This document shows, piece by piece, positions 52,832 through 63,000 of a stretch of 64,000 nucleotides of DNA. Below the pieces are notes generated by a model. It was not told where the DNA came from and searched no databases. It saw only the letters and a program-made list of their open reading frames with translations. Numbering within the stretch: the first letter of the stretch is position 1; the number at the start of each line of letters is the position of its first letter. The translations under genes and the position numbers were made by a program. The DNA comes from Desulfuromusa sp036351455 (GTDB lineage Bacteria > Desulfobacterota > Desulfuromonadia > Desulfuromonadales > Geopsychrobacteraceae). The stretch covers positions 7,201 through 71,200 of the forward strand of contig JAZBPC010000082.1 of the NCBI GenBank assembly GCA_036351455.1, given 5' to 3'.

Positions 52832-52943
52832 CATCAACAACTTGTTGTGGCAGGCGAGAAGTTGATAGTTAAAGTAAATACCTTTCGAGAAACCTCTCAA
52901 AATGTTGCCCCGCGACCCCCCTCCTGGTTGCGGGGCTTTTTTT
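52832..52943 (+). ncRNA. Candidate small RNA or MFS leader, anti-Shine-Dalgarno loop
   Basis: About 112 nt from the predicted start to the end of the T tract. It contains a short CAAC/GTTG inverted repeat near its start, a GAGA-AACC-TCTC hairpin at 52887-52898, and the terminator GCCCCGCGACC (52907-52917) paired with 52926-52936 with loop CCCCTCCT and seven T. The core CCTCCT matches the 16S anti-Shine-Dalgarno. It may be a free small RNA, or a leader attenuating the MFS gene that starts 84 bases later. The rest of the 52629-53026 gap has no gene. Confidence 0.55.
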
Positions 52944-53026
52944 GTCCTGTAACCCTAGACCTTCCAGGCGTATAGTTAATTTTTAAATAATTTTTGCTCT
53001 ATTTTCATTTTTTGAAAGTTGAATTC

Positions 53027-54250
53027 ATGCAAGTGATCAACCGCAATTACTATGCTTTTCTATGGCACGCAACATTTTTAGCTCTGACAACGAGTTTTAC
53101 TGAGATTAATACGGTACTGCCCTCGCTGATTGTCAAAGTTGGTGGTGGAACATTTCAAATTGGCTTATTGACAGCAATAATGGTGGGGACACCGATTGTT
53201 GGCCAGCTTCTGTTTGCCAGTTATCTTCACTTGCAACCGCGTAAACGTGGTTTTCTCCTGTTGGGAGTCGGTCTGCGGATTGCTGCATTGGCAACTGTTG
53301 CATTAGTTCTGCTTGCTGCAGAAACATTCTTGCCAAAAATTTTGATAAGTCTGGTTTTTGTCTTGATGTTTGTTTTTGCTCTTTCAGGCACATTTGCGGG
53401 AGTTTCCTACACCGATATTCTTGGAAAATCTTTAGCAATAGAGCAACGTAGTCGTTTTTTTGTCAATCGACAGATCTTTACCAGTGTGGCCCTTTTGATT
53501 TCTGCGCCGATATCACGCTGGGTTCTTGGATATTTTGCCTATCCCTATAATTATGTCTGCATGTTTGGGTTGGCTGCGGGATTATTGTTTGTTGCCTTTT
53601 GGGGATTCTGGGCAATTGATGAACCTGTGGTGCAACCATCGCGAGAGGCCCATTCTTTTTTGCAGGTATTGCGGGCAATTCCGGGGCATTTGCGTGATAA
53701 CGTACCATTGCGGCGATATATTCTCCTGGTGAATTTGACCGGTTTTGGATTGACGCTGATGCCTTTTTACGTCGCCTATGCCAGTAAACACTACGGATTA
53801 ACTGGAGAGCAGGTTGGTAACTATCTGATGGTACAGATTGCCGGTATGATTCTGTCGAATCTTGTCTGGGGGAGATTTGTTGAGAAATTTGGCTTTCGCG
53901 GTGTTGTCCGGGGGTGTATCGGGTGTGGAACGTTGCTCCCAATTTTGGTTCTAGTCCTCTCAGGAACAGCTCTTCCTGTTTTTCTGACGGTATTTTTTCT
54001 GATGGGGGTTGCTATATCAGCCAGAAAAGTTGCTTTTGAAGGGCTTCTGATTGAAATTACGACAAATACAAATCGGGCCCTGTATAAGGGAATCGTTGGA
54101 GCAACCAGCTTGACAACGGCTCTGTTTCCTCTCGTCGCCGGTAGTTTGATTCTGTGGGTTGGCTACTCCCCGGTATTTGTATTTGTATCCATTCTGGTCG
54201 CCAGTGCCTGGCTGACTGTTCCTGGAATTGTATCCAGATCTGATGTTTAA
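53027..54250 (+). CDS. MFS transporter
   Basis: 407 residues from ATG at 53027, with about 12 hydrophobic segments. An upstream in-frame TTG at 52994 adds an unlikely N-terminal extension. Segments include FLALTTSFTEINTVLPSLIV in the first helix and an inner loop with KSLAIEQRSRFFVNRQ. I cannot assign a substrate. Only a weak ribosome site is visible. Confidence 0.8.
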   Translation: MQVINRNYYAFLWHATFLALTTSFTEINTVLPSLIVKVGGGTFQIGLLTAIMVGTPIVGQLLFASYLHLQPRKRGFLLLGVGLRIAALATVALVLLAAETFLPKILISLVFVLMFVFALSGTFAGVSYTDILGKSLAIEQRSRFFVNRQIFTSVALLISAPISRWVLGYFAYPYNYVCMFGLAAGLLFVAFWGFWAIDEPVVQPSREAHSFLQVLRAIPGHLRDNVPLRRYILLVNLTGFGLTLMPFYVAYASKHYGLTGEQVGNYLMVQIAGMILSNLVWGRFVEKFGFRGVVRGCIGCGTLLPILVLVLSGTALPVFLTVFFLMGVAISARKVAFEGLLIEITTNTNRALYKGIVGATSLTTALFPLVAGSLILWVGYSPVFVFVSILVASAWLTVPGIVSRSDV

Positions 54251-54327
54251 GCTGACCTGCTCCGTTGTTTATGTTATATCGACACGTATCTGAATCTATA
54301 ATCTAATTCAAAGATTTGTGTGAATCT

Positions 54328-55329
54328 ATGTATAAAGACTATTTTGGTTTCAAAGAGGATCCTTTCTCTATCGCACCTGATCCCCAGTTTCTTTATATGA
54401 GCGATCGACATCGTGAAGCGTTAGCCCATCTGATCTACGGGATGAAAGCTGATAGCGGGTTTGTTTTATTGACCGGGGAAGTGGGGACAGGCAAGACGAC
54501 CGTTTGTCGTTGTCTCCTGGGACAGGTTCCCGAAAGTTCTGAAATCGCCTTCATTCTCAATCCAAAATTAAGTGTGATCGAATTATTGGCAACAATTTGT
54601 GATGAGTTGGGAATTGTTTACCCAAAAGAAAATACAAGCGTTAAGGTCTTTATTGATCAGATTAATACGTATCTTCTCTATGCCCACAGTCAGGGGAAAC
54701 AGATCGTCCTGATTATTGACGAAGCGCAAAATTTAAGTGTGGATGTCCTGGAACAAATTCGTTTGTTGACCAATCTTGAAACCGATAAACGTAAATTATT
54801 GCAGGTCATCATGTTGGGACAACCAGAACTTAACAGCATGTTGGAACGGCAGGAACTGCGTCAACTGGCTCAACGGGTCACGGCTCGTTACCACCTGGAA
54901 CCATTGTCCAAAAATGAAATCGAGGGCTATCTTAATCATCGTCTGGCTGTAGCTGGAGTAGAACGACAGCTTTTTCCGCCAGCAGCAATCAGTAAACTGT
55001 ATGGTTTGACCGGTGGGGTGCCGCGGCTGATTAATCTGCTCAGTGATCGAGCATTGCTCGGAGCCTATGTAAAGGAGTTGAATGTTGTCAGTCCTGCTTT
55101 GCTTGCGGAAGCTGCCAATGAAGTTTTTGGAAAGAATAACCGCAAAAAAAATGCTGGGAACAACTTTGGACAATGGCTGTTGGTTGCACTACTCAGTTTG
55201 ATTCTGGTGACTGGTGGCTATTTTCTGCTTTTACTGGTTCAGCAACCTTCAGCTGAAAGGGTTGTCGAAATCCAGAGTTCTCAAGTACCGGCTCAATCTA
55301 CAGCAACAGAATCAAAGCAACCGAAGTGA
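54328..55329 (+). CDS. exeA: ExeA/GspA-type AAA ATPase
   Basis: 333 residues from ATG at 54328. N-terminal YFGFKEDPFSIAPDPQFLY is diagnostic for the ExeA/GspA group. Walker A GEVGTGKT (50-57), Walker B LIIDEAQNL (about 130), and a single membrane segment about 285-305 with a short periplasmic tail (no peptidoglycan-binding domain, unlike full-length ExeA). It works with GspB in assembling the type II secretion or pilus machinery in the envelope. The rest of the secretion genes are not in the window. Confidence 0.88.
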   Translation: MYKDYFGFKEDPFSIAPDPQFLYMSDRHREALAHLIYGMKADSGFVLLTGEVGTGKTTVCRCLLGQVPESSEIAFILNPKLSVIELLATICDELGIVYPKENTSVKVFIDQINTYLLYAHSQGKQIVLIIDEAQNLSVDVLEQIRLLTNLETDKRKLLQVIMLGQPELNSMLERQELRQLAQRVTARYHLEPLSKNEIEGYLNHRLAVAGVERQLFPPAAISKLYGLTGGVPRLINLLSDRALLGAYVKELNVVSPALLAEAANEVFGKNNRKKNAGNNFGQWLLVALLSLILVTGGYFLLLLVQQPSAERVVEIQSSQVPAQSTATESKQPK

Positions 55330-55343
55330 TTGGGACATAGACG

Positions 55344-55979
55344 ATGTCGTTTATTCTTGAAGCGCTAAAAAAATCAGAAAATAAACGTAGAAAGAAAAGT
55401 GTCAGCCGCCCATCGCGTTCAATTCATGAACCGGTTCCACGGAGCAACACGAAATCCCGTTTGTTAATTCTGGGAATATTTTTTGTCCTCCTGGTCAATA
55501 TTGTTTTTCTGTTCTGGCTATTCAGTCCTTGGACCCAGTCTGCATCAACAATGGCAGAAGTTTCAGTAACAGAGTCCATTCAACCCCAGACCAATAACAG
55601 TGCACCAGCCTCTATACAGATGAGTTCTTCTACATCACAAGTCAATTCTGAGCCTGCTTCTGTGGTTCCCCAGCCGCAACCGAAAGAAAGGAAAGAGCAA
55701 TCGCGAGTAACAGCTCTTCCTGCTCCGCGGAGTGAAAAGAAAATTTATAGTTTTGACCAACTTCCAGTTTCAATTCAAAAACAGATCCCGGCATTACACA
55801 TGTCGCTGCATGCCTATAATCGGAATGATGCCACTGCAAGCATGGTGCAGTTGAATAATCAGATGATGCATGAAAAGGAGATGGTTAATCCTGATATAAG
55901 CCTGGAACAGATTACTGCTGAGGGAGTTGTGTTGCACTATGATGGATACCGGTTTTTATTGCCAAGACGAGGGAATTAA
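55344..55979 (+). CDS. gspB: GspB-type secretion assembly protein
   Basis: 211 residues, 14 bases after exeA. N-terminal MSFILEALKKSENKRR is the signature of GspB/ExeB proteins. One membrane segment (about 37-57), a Ser/Gln/Pro-rich periplasmic linker, and a C-terminal domain (about 130-211) with LHMSLHAYNRND ending with EGVVLHYDGYRFLLPR, the T2SSB fold. Forms an inner-membrane complex with ExeA that helps place the secretin. Confidence 0.88.
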   Translation: MSFILEALKKSENKRRKKSVSRPSRSIHEPVPRSNTKSRLLILGIFFVLLVNIVFLFWLFSPWTQSASTMAEVSVTESIQPQTNNSAPASIQMSSSTSQVNSEPASVVPQPQPKERKEQSRVTALPAPRSEKKIYSFDQLPVSIQKQIPALHMSLHAYNRNDATASMVQLNNQMMHEKEMVNPDISLEQITAEGVVLHYDGYRFLLPRRGN

Positions 55980-56078
55980 AATTTGACATAATTAATAAGG
56001 TATATATAATTGCAGTGTTGGAAATGGAGGGTTAAAATTGCACCATAGGTTGAAGTTTTAAAATAAAAGGCTATTTCA

Positions 56079-58217
56079 TTGATGATACGTCTCCCTCTTT
56101 TTTCCTTTTGTATTGCTTTTTGCCTCTTCATTTTTGGCTTCTCAGCTCCTGCAGAATCGATATCTCCAGTCTCAAGCTCCCTCAGTTTTTCAGCTGATGA
56201 ATTAGTTTGGATAAAAGAACATCCAGTTATTCGTATTGCTCCCGATCCTGATTTTCCCCCACTTGAATTTTTCGATAAACAAGGGGTTTATCGAGGTATA
56301 GCCGCCGATTTTATTCATCTGTTGGAAAAAAAATTACCTCTGAAATTTGAAATTGTTTCTCTTGGCAGTTGGAATGAGGCCATCAAGCAGGCAAAATCGC
56401 GTCAGATTGATATGTTTGGTGCCGCTGTTCCAACTCCGGAACGTCTTAAGTATATGCGTTTTACCAAACCCTTCGTAGAATTTCCCGCTGTTGTTCTGGT
56501 TCGCGATTCGGCTGAAAACTTCCCCAACCTGTCAGAACTTCAGGGTAAAAGAGTCGCTGTTGTCTCTAACTACGCTGACCATGAATATATGGTCAGAACT
56601 TTTCCAGATATCCCTTTGGATGTCATGCCTGATATCTCTTCAGGATTAAGACAATTATCATTTGGAAAAGTCGAGGCCATGGTTCTCAATCTTGCATCAG
56701 CATCCTATTACATCCAGAAAGACGGAATCAGTAACCTTAAAGTGACTCAGGACACTGATTTCGTTTTTGACCTCTCCTTTGCCGTTCGTAGCGATTGGCC
56801 CCTGTTGATTTCTATCCTTGAAAAAGGGATGGCAGAAATTACTCCAGCAGAAAAAAAGAAGATTCTTAGTAATTGGATCTCTCTGGGGAATAATGGATGG
56901 AAGCCTTCACCATTGTTTCTGGTAACGGTCACTGCTGTTGTTTTGCTACTCATCGTTTTTGTGATTTTACAGTGGAATCGGCAGTTAAAGAGCCAAGTTC
57001 GAGAAAGAACACTTGATCTGGAAAATGAATTAGGGGAACGGATTCAAGCAGAAAAAGAGAAAGAAAAACTGCAGCAGCAGGTGTATCGGGCTAAAAAGAT
57101 GGAAGCTGTAGGGCTGTTGGCTGGGGGGGTAGCTCATGACCTGAATAATATTTTAGCTGGTTCAGTAGGTTATGCTGATTTGCTGATGAGAAAAATATCG
57201 AGTGAGAGCCCCTTACGCAATTATTTGTACGAAATTCGCGAGTCGGGCAGACGCGCAGCTGCTGTTGTTGCTGATCTGTTGACAATATCAAGAGACGCAG
57301 CTTCTGAGAGAACTATTGCTAATCTGAATCGTATTGTCGAAGAGTACATGAGCTCACCTGAGCAACATGCTTTGGCTGAAAGGTTTACGGGTATAGAATT
57401 TCAGGTCGAATTAGAGCCGGACCTTTACAATATTTTATGTTCTGAGACACATGTGAAAAAAAGTCTCATGAATCTTGTGATTAATGCCGCTGAAGCGACA
57501 CAGTCGGGAATTGTGAAAATTAAAACAGCTAACAAGATTGCTAACGAAACGGTAGAAAATCATACTGCGATTTCGGGCAAATATGTTCTTTTATCCGTTG
57601 CCGATAACGGACCAGGGATTTCTCAGGAAGATCGCGAGCATATTTTTGAACCGTTTTATACCAAGAAAAAATTTGGACACAGTGGCACCGGATTGGGTTT
57701 GGCTGTTGTCTGGAATACAGTTCAGGAACATCAAGGTGTCATTGAAATTGAGCAACCCGAAGAGGGAAGTCGATTTGTCATCTTTTTTCCTGCGTCTGAC
57801 GGTCACCTCAGCGCTCAAAGTGTGCAGCTTGAAGATGATGAACTGCAAGGAAATGGAGAACACATTCTGGTTATTGATGATGAGCTCAGTATCCGGATCA
57901 TGGCTGCAAAATTACTTACAAATCTGGGCTATCAGCCTTTTGTCGTTTCGAGTGGTGAAGAGGCGGTTGAATTTTTGCGGACCGGCAAGGTTGATTTGCT
58001 TCTATTGGATATGCTGATGGAGCCTGGGATGGGTGGCTATCAGACCTACAGACAGATCAAAGAATTCTGCCCAGAGCAGAAAGCTTTAATTGCCAGTGGA
58101 TTTTCAGAGAGTGTTGAAGTGAAAAAGGCTCAGGAGTTAGGCGCCGGTGCCTATATCAAAAAGCCCTATACTCTCCAGGAACTTGGTGTCGCCATCAAAA
58201 AAGAGCTGCAGCGGTAG
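56079..58217 (+). CDS. Hybrid histidine kinase with periplasmic solute-binding sensor
   Basis: 712 residues. Signal peptide about 1-27; a family-3 solute-binding domain about 45-270 (IRIAPDPDFPPLEFFDKQG, FGAAVPTPERLKYMRFT); transmembrane helix about 282-300; kinase core with His at about 352 (GGVAHDLNNILAG), DNGPGIS and GTGLGLAVV; C-terminal receiver (Asp about 643). This is BvgS/EvgS-type. The sensor probably binds an amino acid or similar small molecule. No DNA-binding regulator is adjacent. Confidence 0.9.
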   Translation: MMIRLPLFSFCIAFCLFIFGFSAPAESISPVSSSLSFSADELVWIKEHPVIRIAPDPDFPPLEFFDKQGVYRGIAADFIHLLEKKLPLKFEIVSLGSWNEAIKQAKSRQIDMFGAAVPTPERLKYMRFTKPFVEFPAVVLVRDSAENFPNLSELQGKRVAVVSNYADHEYMVRTFPDIPLDVMPDISSGLRQLSFGKVEAMVLNLASASYYIQKDGISNLKVTQDTDFVFDLSFAVRSDWPLLISILEKGMAEITPAEKKKILSNWISLGNNGWKPSPLFLVTVTAVVLLLIVFVILQWNRQLKSQVRERTLDLENELGERIQAEKEKEKLQQQVYRAKKMEAVGLLAGGVAHDLNNILAGSVGYADLLMRKISSESPLRNYLYEIRESGRRAAAVVADLLTISRDAASERTIANLNRIVEEYMSSPEQHALAERFTGIEFQVELEPDLYNILCSETHVKKSLMNLVINAAEATQSGIVKIKTANKIANETVENHTAISGKYVLLSVADNGPGISQEDREHIFEPFYTKKKFGHSGTGLGLAVVWNTVQEHQGVIEIEQPEEGSRFVIFFPASDGHLSAQSVQLEDDELQGNGEHILVIDDELSIRIMAAKLLTNLGYQPFVVSSGEEAVEFLRTGKVDLLLLDMLMEPGMGGYQTYRQIKEFCPEQKALIASGFSESVEVKKAQELGAGAYIKKPYTLQELGVAIKKELQR

Positions 58218-58264
58218 AAATTTAAGTATTTTGTTTTCAATGTAATGCTGCCCGCGAAATTTTT

Positions 58265-58311
58265 TCTTGCCCGGACATGTGCAACATGTTACCAGAGCAA
58301 GATTTTTTTTT
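58265..58311 (+). terminator. Terminator or attenuator in front of ABC-F gene
   Basis: Outer stem TCTTGC (58265-58270) with GCAAGA (58297-58302), inner stem ACATGT (5875-58280 region) with ACATGT (58284-58289) around GCA, and nine T (58303-58311) directly before the ribosome site AAGGAG and ATG 58324. It may simply end the upstream kinase transcript, or control read-through into the ABC-F gene. Confidence 0.6.
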
Positions 58312-58323
58312 GCAAGGAGACCT

Positions 58324-59958
58324 ATGATTCATCTGACAGATATTACCAAACAGCATGGCAATCGCGTGTTGTTCAAAAATGCCGGTTTTCAAATTCTTCC
58401 TGGCAGCCGAACGGGTCTGGTTGGTCCGAATGGTGCGGGAAAATCGACAATATTTCGATTGATCACCGGGGAAGAAGCTCTGGATAGCGGAGAAATTTCC
58501 TGTGCGAAAAAGACCGTCATTGGCTATTTTTCGCAAGATGTCGGCGATATGTCTGGTCGCAGTGCTTTGGAAGAGGTGGTTGCTGCCTCAGAAGCGACGG
58601 TGGCTCTCGGAGAAGAGATCCGCAAGATGGAAATGCAGATGTGCGAACCGCTGCCGGATGACGAAATGACCCAATTGCTGGAACGCTATGGCAATGTGCA
58701 GCAGGAATTTGAACATCGTGGCGGCTATGATCTGGAATCCCGTGCCCAAGCTGTTCTTACCGGCCTTGGCATCGGTCCTGCTGATTATGATCGTCCGGTC
58801 GAGAGTTTCAGTGGTGGTTGGAAGATGAGGATTGCTCTGGCCCGGATTCTGACCTTGAACCCAGATGTTCTGCTGCTTGACGAACCAACCAACCACCTGG
58901 ATGTCGAGTCGATTATCTGGCTGGAAAACTGGCTGGTTGACGAATATCAAGGAGCCCTGGTGATGACCAGCCACGACCGGGATTTTATGAATCGCCTGGT
59001 CTCCAAGATTGTTGAGGTTGGTAATGGGATGATCACCAGTTATGCTGGAAACTACGATTTTTATCTGCGTGAGCGTGAAGTGCGGCGTGTCCAACTGCTG
59101 GCGAGTCATAAACGGCAACAGGATATGCTTGCCAAAGAAGAAGACTTTATTGCCAAATTTGCTGCTCGGGCATCCCATGCAGCTCAGGTCCAGTCGCGGG
59201 TGAAAAAGCTGGAAAAAATAGAAAGAATTGAACTGCCGCCCGAACAGAAAACCGTCAAATTTGAATTTTCTGTCCCACCTCGTAGCGGTGATGATGTTAT
59301 TGCTCTCCAATCGCTGGGAAAGGTCTGGCCGTTGGATAGCGGTGAAGATAAACCGGTTTTTTCCGGGATCTCGGGGATGGTGAGTCGCGGTGATAAAATC
59401 GCTGTTGTCGGGGTGAACGGGGCAGGGAAATCAACATTTCTCAAGACTCTTTCCGGCCAAACTGAGCCAAGTGCAGGGACGGTCACCATTGGTGCCAATG
59501 TGTTCCCCGGTTATTTCAGTCAGCATTCGATGGAAGTACTTAACCCGAAAAAGACCGTTTTTGAAACGGTGCAGGAGGCTCTGCCGCAGTTGACGATTGG
59601 CGTGCTACACAATCTATGTGCCGCTTTTCTATTTCAGGGAGATGATGTTGAAAAACGGGTTGACAACCTTTCGGGTGGTGAGAAGTCGCGGCTGGTGTTG
59701 GCAACACTGCTTGGTCGACCGCTCAATTTGCTGATCCTGGATGAACCGACCAACCATCTGGATATTCAATCACGTGAGGTTCTTCTGGCTGCATTACAGA
59801 ATTTTACTGGCACTTTGCTATTGGTAAGTCATGACCGCCATTTTCTCCGTTCACTGGTCAATCGGGTGTTTGAAATTGATCATGGAACAATGAATGTTTA
59901 TGAGGGGAATTACGAATATTATCTGCAGAAAGCTGGGCGCGATCATCGGGATGTTTAA
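58324..59958 (+). CDS. ABC-F family ATPase
   Basis: 544 residues from ATG at 58324 (AAGGAG upstream; earlier frames run through the hairpin). Two ABC cassettes: Walker A GPNGAGKST (about 37) and GVNGAGKST (about 366), signatures FSGGWKMRIALARI and LSGGEKSRLVLATL, Walker B DEPTNHLD twice, and a linker between about 230 and 310 rich in charged residues. No membrane domain, as for translation factors of the ABC-F type (EttA, Uup, YbiT, YheS) and antibiotic-resistance members. Acts on the ribosome. Confidence 0.92.
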   Translation: MIHLTDITKQHGNRVLFKNAGFQILPGSRTGLVGPNGAGKSTIFRLITGEEALDSGEISCAKKTVIGYFSQDVGDMSGRSALEEVVAASEATVALGEEIRKMEMQMCEPLPDDEMTQLLERYGNVQQEFEHRGGYDLESRAQAVLTGLGIGPADYDRPVESFSGGWKMRIALARILTLNPDVLLLDEPTNHLDVESIIWLENWLVDEYQGALVMTSHDRDFMNRLVSKIVEVGNGMITSYAGNYDFYLREREVRRVQLLASHKRQQDMLAKEEDFIAKFAARASHAAQVQSRVKKLEKIERIELPPEQKTVKFEFSVPPRSGDDVIALQSLGKVWPLDSGEDKPVFSGISGMVSRGDKIAVVGVNGAGKSTFLKTLSGQTEPSAGTVTIGANVFPGYFSQHSMEVLNPKKTVFETVQEALPQLTIGVLHNLCAAFLFQGDDVEKRVDNLSGGEKSRLVLATLLGRPLNLLILDEPTNHLDIQSREVLLAALQNFTGTLLLVSHDRHFLRSLVNRVFEIDHGTMNVYEGNYEYYLQKAGRDHRDV

Positions 59959-60003
59959 GAGGGTTTTTCCTGTGTTTAACATTACCTCCCATTTGTTGCC
60001 TTG

Positions 60004-63000
60004 CTATTCGATTTCGATCCGATAATACATATCGATACCGCTTTCAGTGCCAAGACTCGATTCAACTTCCCAGGTTGGTGTGATGCTGTAGCGTACCTTG
60101 ACTTCATTGGTGTTGTTGAACAGAGAATAACCAAAGCTGAGATAGAGATCGGGGCTCAGATACTTGCCGGTGGTGATGATAGATGAGTTGACGTTTCCAT
60201 CAGTGCTGCTGACATCGAGGACGTCCAATCCGAATCGACTTTTCAACTTTTCCTGCAACACCACAGATTCGCCCTGTGAGAGCAACGCACCGGCAGCGAG
60301 CATCAACAGATCGGTTTGGCCACTTTCGGCACCGATAGGCCGACCGATGACAATATATGACAGGATGTCAGTTTCGGCCATGATTGGTTCTGAATAGAGT
60401 TTTACGATCGGCGCCTTTGGCGTGCCGGTGACCTTGACACCAACTTGTACCTCGCCTGCTTTTCGCAGTGCCAGAATATCAAGAGTCGGTTGGTCGAGCG
60501 GTCCGCCGGTGAAAAGCAGGTTGCCGCGGCTGATCTCCAGACTCACTCCGTAACTGGAGTATTTCCCTTTGGCAATACGGATTTCTCCATTGCCTGCCAG
60601 CTCCTGTCTGGCGTCCGACTGCAACCGTAGATTTCCCTCCAGACGTGCGTCTATTCCGGCGGTGTTGAGTAGCACCCGCTTACCGAGAATTAACTTCAGG
60701 TCGATATCGTGTTTCAGTTTTGACTGGTGTGTGGGCGGAGCTTCCCTGTCGACCACCAGCAGATCCGGGCTGTTGGTGGCGCGTGTCGTTTTTTGTTCGC
60801 CACTGATTAACACCTCGGGAAATTCTATCTGTCCCCGTACTTTGATATTTTTCCCGGTTCCATCAATCTTCAGTTCAGGGTTGGAATTGACCTGAAGCTC
60901 CGGCAGATTGATCAATTGGAAGTTCTCTCCTTTAAGTTGCAGACTGTAGTCTGCAGGACGCCAGCTCTGCAGTTCAAGCTGGCCGCTACCGTTGAGCTTT
61001 CCTTTGCCAGAGCCGAGTTGCAGTTTGGCAATCTCGACACGATTCTCGGCAAAATTCCCCTGTAATTCAATTTCCTTTAACTGGACGCCAACGGATGGAA
61101 GAAATATTCCGGCATCATATAGATGAAAATTTCCGTGTAAATGCGGTTGCAGCCAGTTGCCGGTCAGTTGCAGATCCAGATTGAGCTGACCATGACTTTC
61201 CTGGACGCGATTGGGGAAAAAGATTGACAGCAGTCCACGCTCGCGCAAACGGGTGTGCAGATCGGCGTTCATCGCCGCGGTCTGATCGAATGCTAGCGGC
61301 AGTCTCGCGGACAGAGGCAGATCGAAAGCGGCTTCAATGCTGCCTTGTTCGCGCAGTTGTACCTCCAGCTTTCCCTGCAGGCGATTCTGCCACTGCCAGC
61401 TCAGCTCAGCCGCATCAATGTCGGCAGTGAGAATGCCGTCATCATCCTGCCAGGAAAAATGGCCTGTCTTGGTTGTTGCCACCCCTTGGAGCTTCAGGGG
61501 CTGCTCAGCTTGCCAGTGGCCAGTGGTATTCCAGTCAAGTGCTCCGCTGATGTTCAGTTCCGGAGGTAACCAGGGGGTGAACATCTTCAGCGGGAAATCG
61601 CTGCCGGTCAATTGCAGATCTCCCTCTTGTGGCAAGCTGAAATCAGCGGCTTGAGATGAAGTCAGGGTCCCGAGTAGATTGCCGCCATTGGCCAGGATTA
61701 TCTGCAGGGTGCTTTGCAGTCCTTGTTCATTCCAGTCAATCCGTATTTTACTGTTTGAGAGTTTCAGTTGCAGTTCCTGGCGTTGTAATTCTCCGCTGGC
61801 CGTGATTTCTCCATGAAGCCGGTTTGATTGCCCTTGCTCCAGATCGAGTGAACCGCTGCTCATTCCAGAAATAAGCCAGTCGGACAGTACGGGGCGGAGC
61901 AGAGACAGATCCAGCTTTTGCCAGCGAACATTTGCGTTGCCCTGTTGCTGTTCCAGGTGATAATCAGCTTGTAGTTGCAGTTCACTCCCGTTGTGGTTGC
62001 TCAGTGACAGCAGGTCAATGCTCAACAGGTTTGTAGAAAGAATAACCGGCACGGGTTGCAGCAAGTGCCAGCGACCGATGCGGGAGTCAGCTCCCTGAAA
62101 GCTGGATAGCTGCCCGCGCCACTGTTGCCCGTCCCAGCCACCGCTGAGGTTGGCGGATATGCTGCTAGGTTGCTGCGTCAGGGACAGGGTTAACTGCTGG
62201 TCGTCAAGAGATCCGAAAATATCTATCTTGATCTGCTCAACTTCCAGCCCCAGTTGTTGATTGTGCAACAGTTGTCCGGCAAGTTGCAGCTGCCACTGCC
62301 CCGCTGCATCTTCTGTTTCTGCCTGCAGGGTCAACTTGCCAAGTCGCCAGCCTTGAAAGCTTAGTGCTTCTGCATTGGTACGCAAATTGACGGCAAGTTT
62401 CTGCTCGTGCCAGCGCAGCCAACCGTTTCCCGAACATTGGCCTGTTGCGTCGGTCAACAGTTGTTCCAACTGTTCAATCTGCCAGTTGACGATCAGCTTT
62501 TCTGCGGGATTGCCGCTGGCCTGTAACTGCATGCCAGCGCCGTGCAGTTGCAACTGTTTGATCTGCAGGGAATTGTCCTGCAATTGGAACTGTGCCGTGC
62601 CGGACAAAGGTTGATCGTGCAGTATCGAGTCGTGCAATGTCAGCTGTAGCAGACCATGTGGACTTTCCTGGCTGGCAGCACCGAACTCGGCTTGAAGATC
62701 CAGATTCAGGCGCCCGGCCAGTTGGGGATGGAGGCTCTGCGGGTCGATTTTCTGACCCACCAGCTGTGTCTTCAGCAGCCAGCCATCCTTCCAGCTGATC
62801 TGAGCCTGACCGCTGAGAATACCCTGCAGCCATTCACCATGGAGTTTGTACAGGGAAAGCTGTTCCAGATCGCCGCGAAAATTTCCGGCCAAATTGATGT
62901 TGCTCACACCTGTTCCATGATTTTTCAAGTCAAACTGACCGCTGTATGCTTTCAAATTTCCCTTGATCTGAACCTCACCAGATAACTGCAGCGGCTGTCC

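Noticed and set aside
58245..58487. Open frame covering the ABC-F leader, possible leader peptide
   Set aside because: No ribosome site and it runs deep into the ABC-F gene in another frame; the hairpin itself is kept as the feature.
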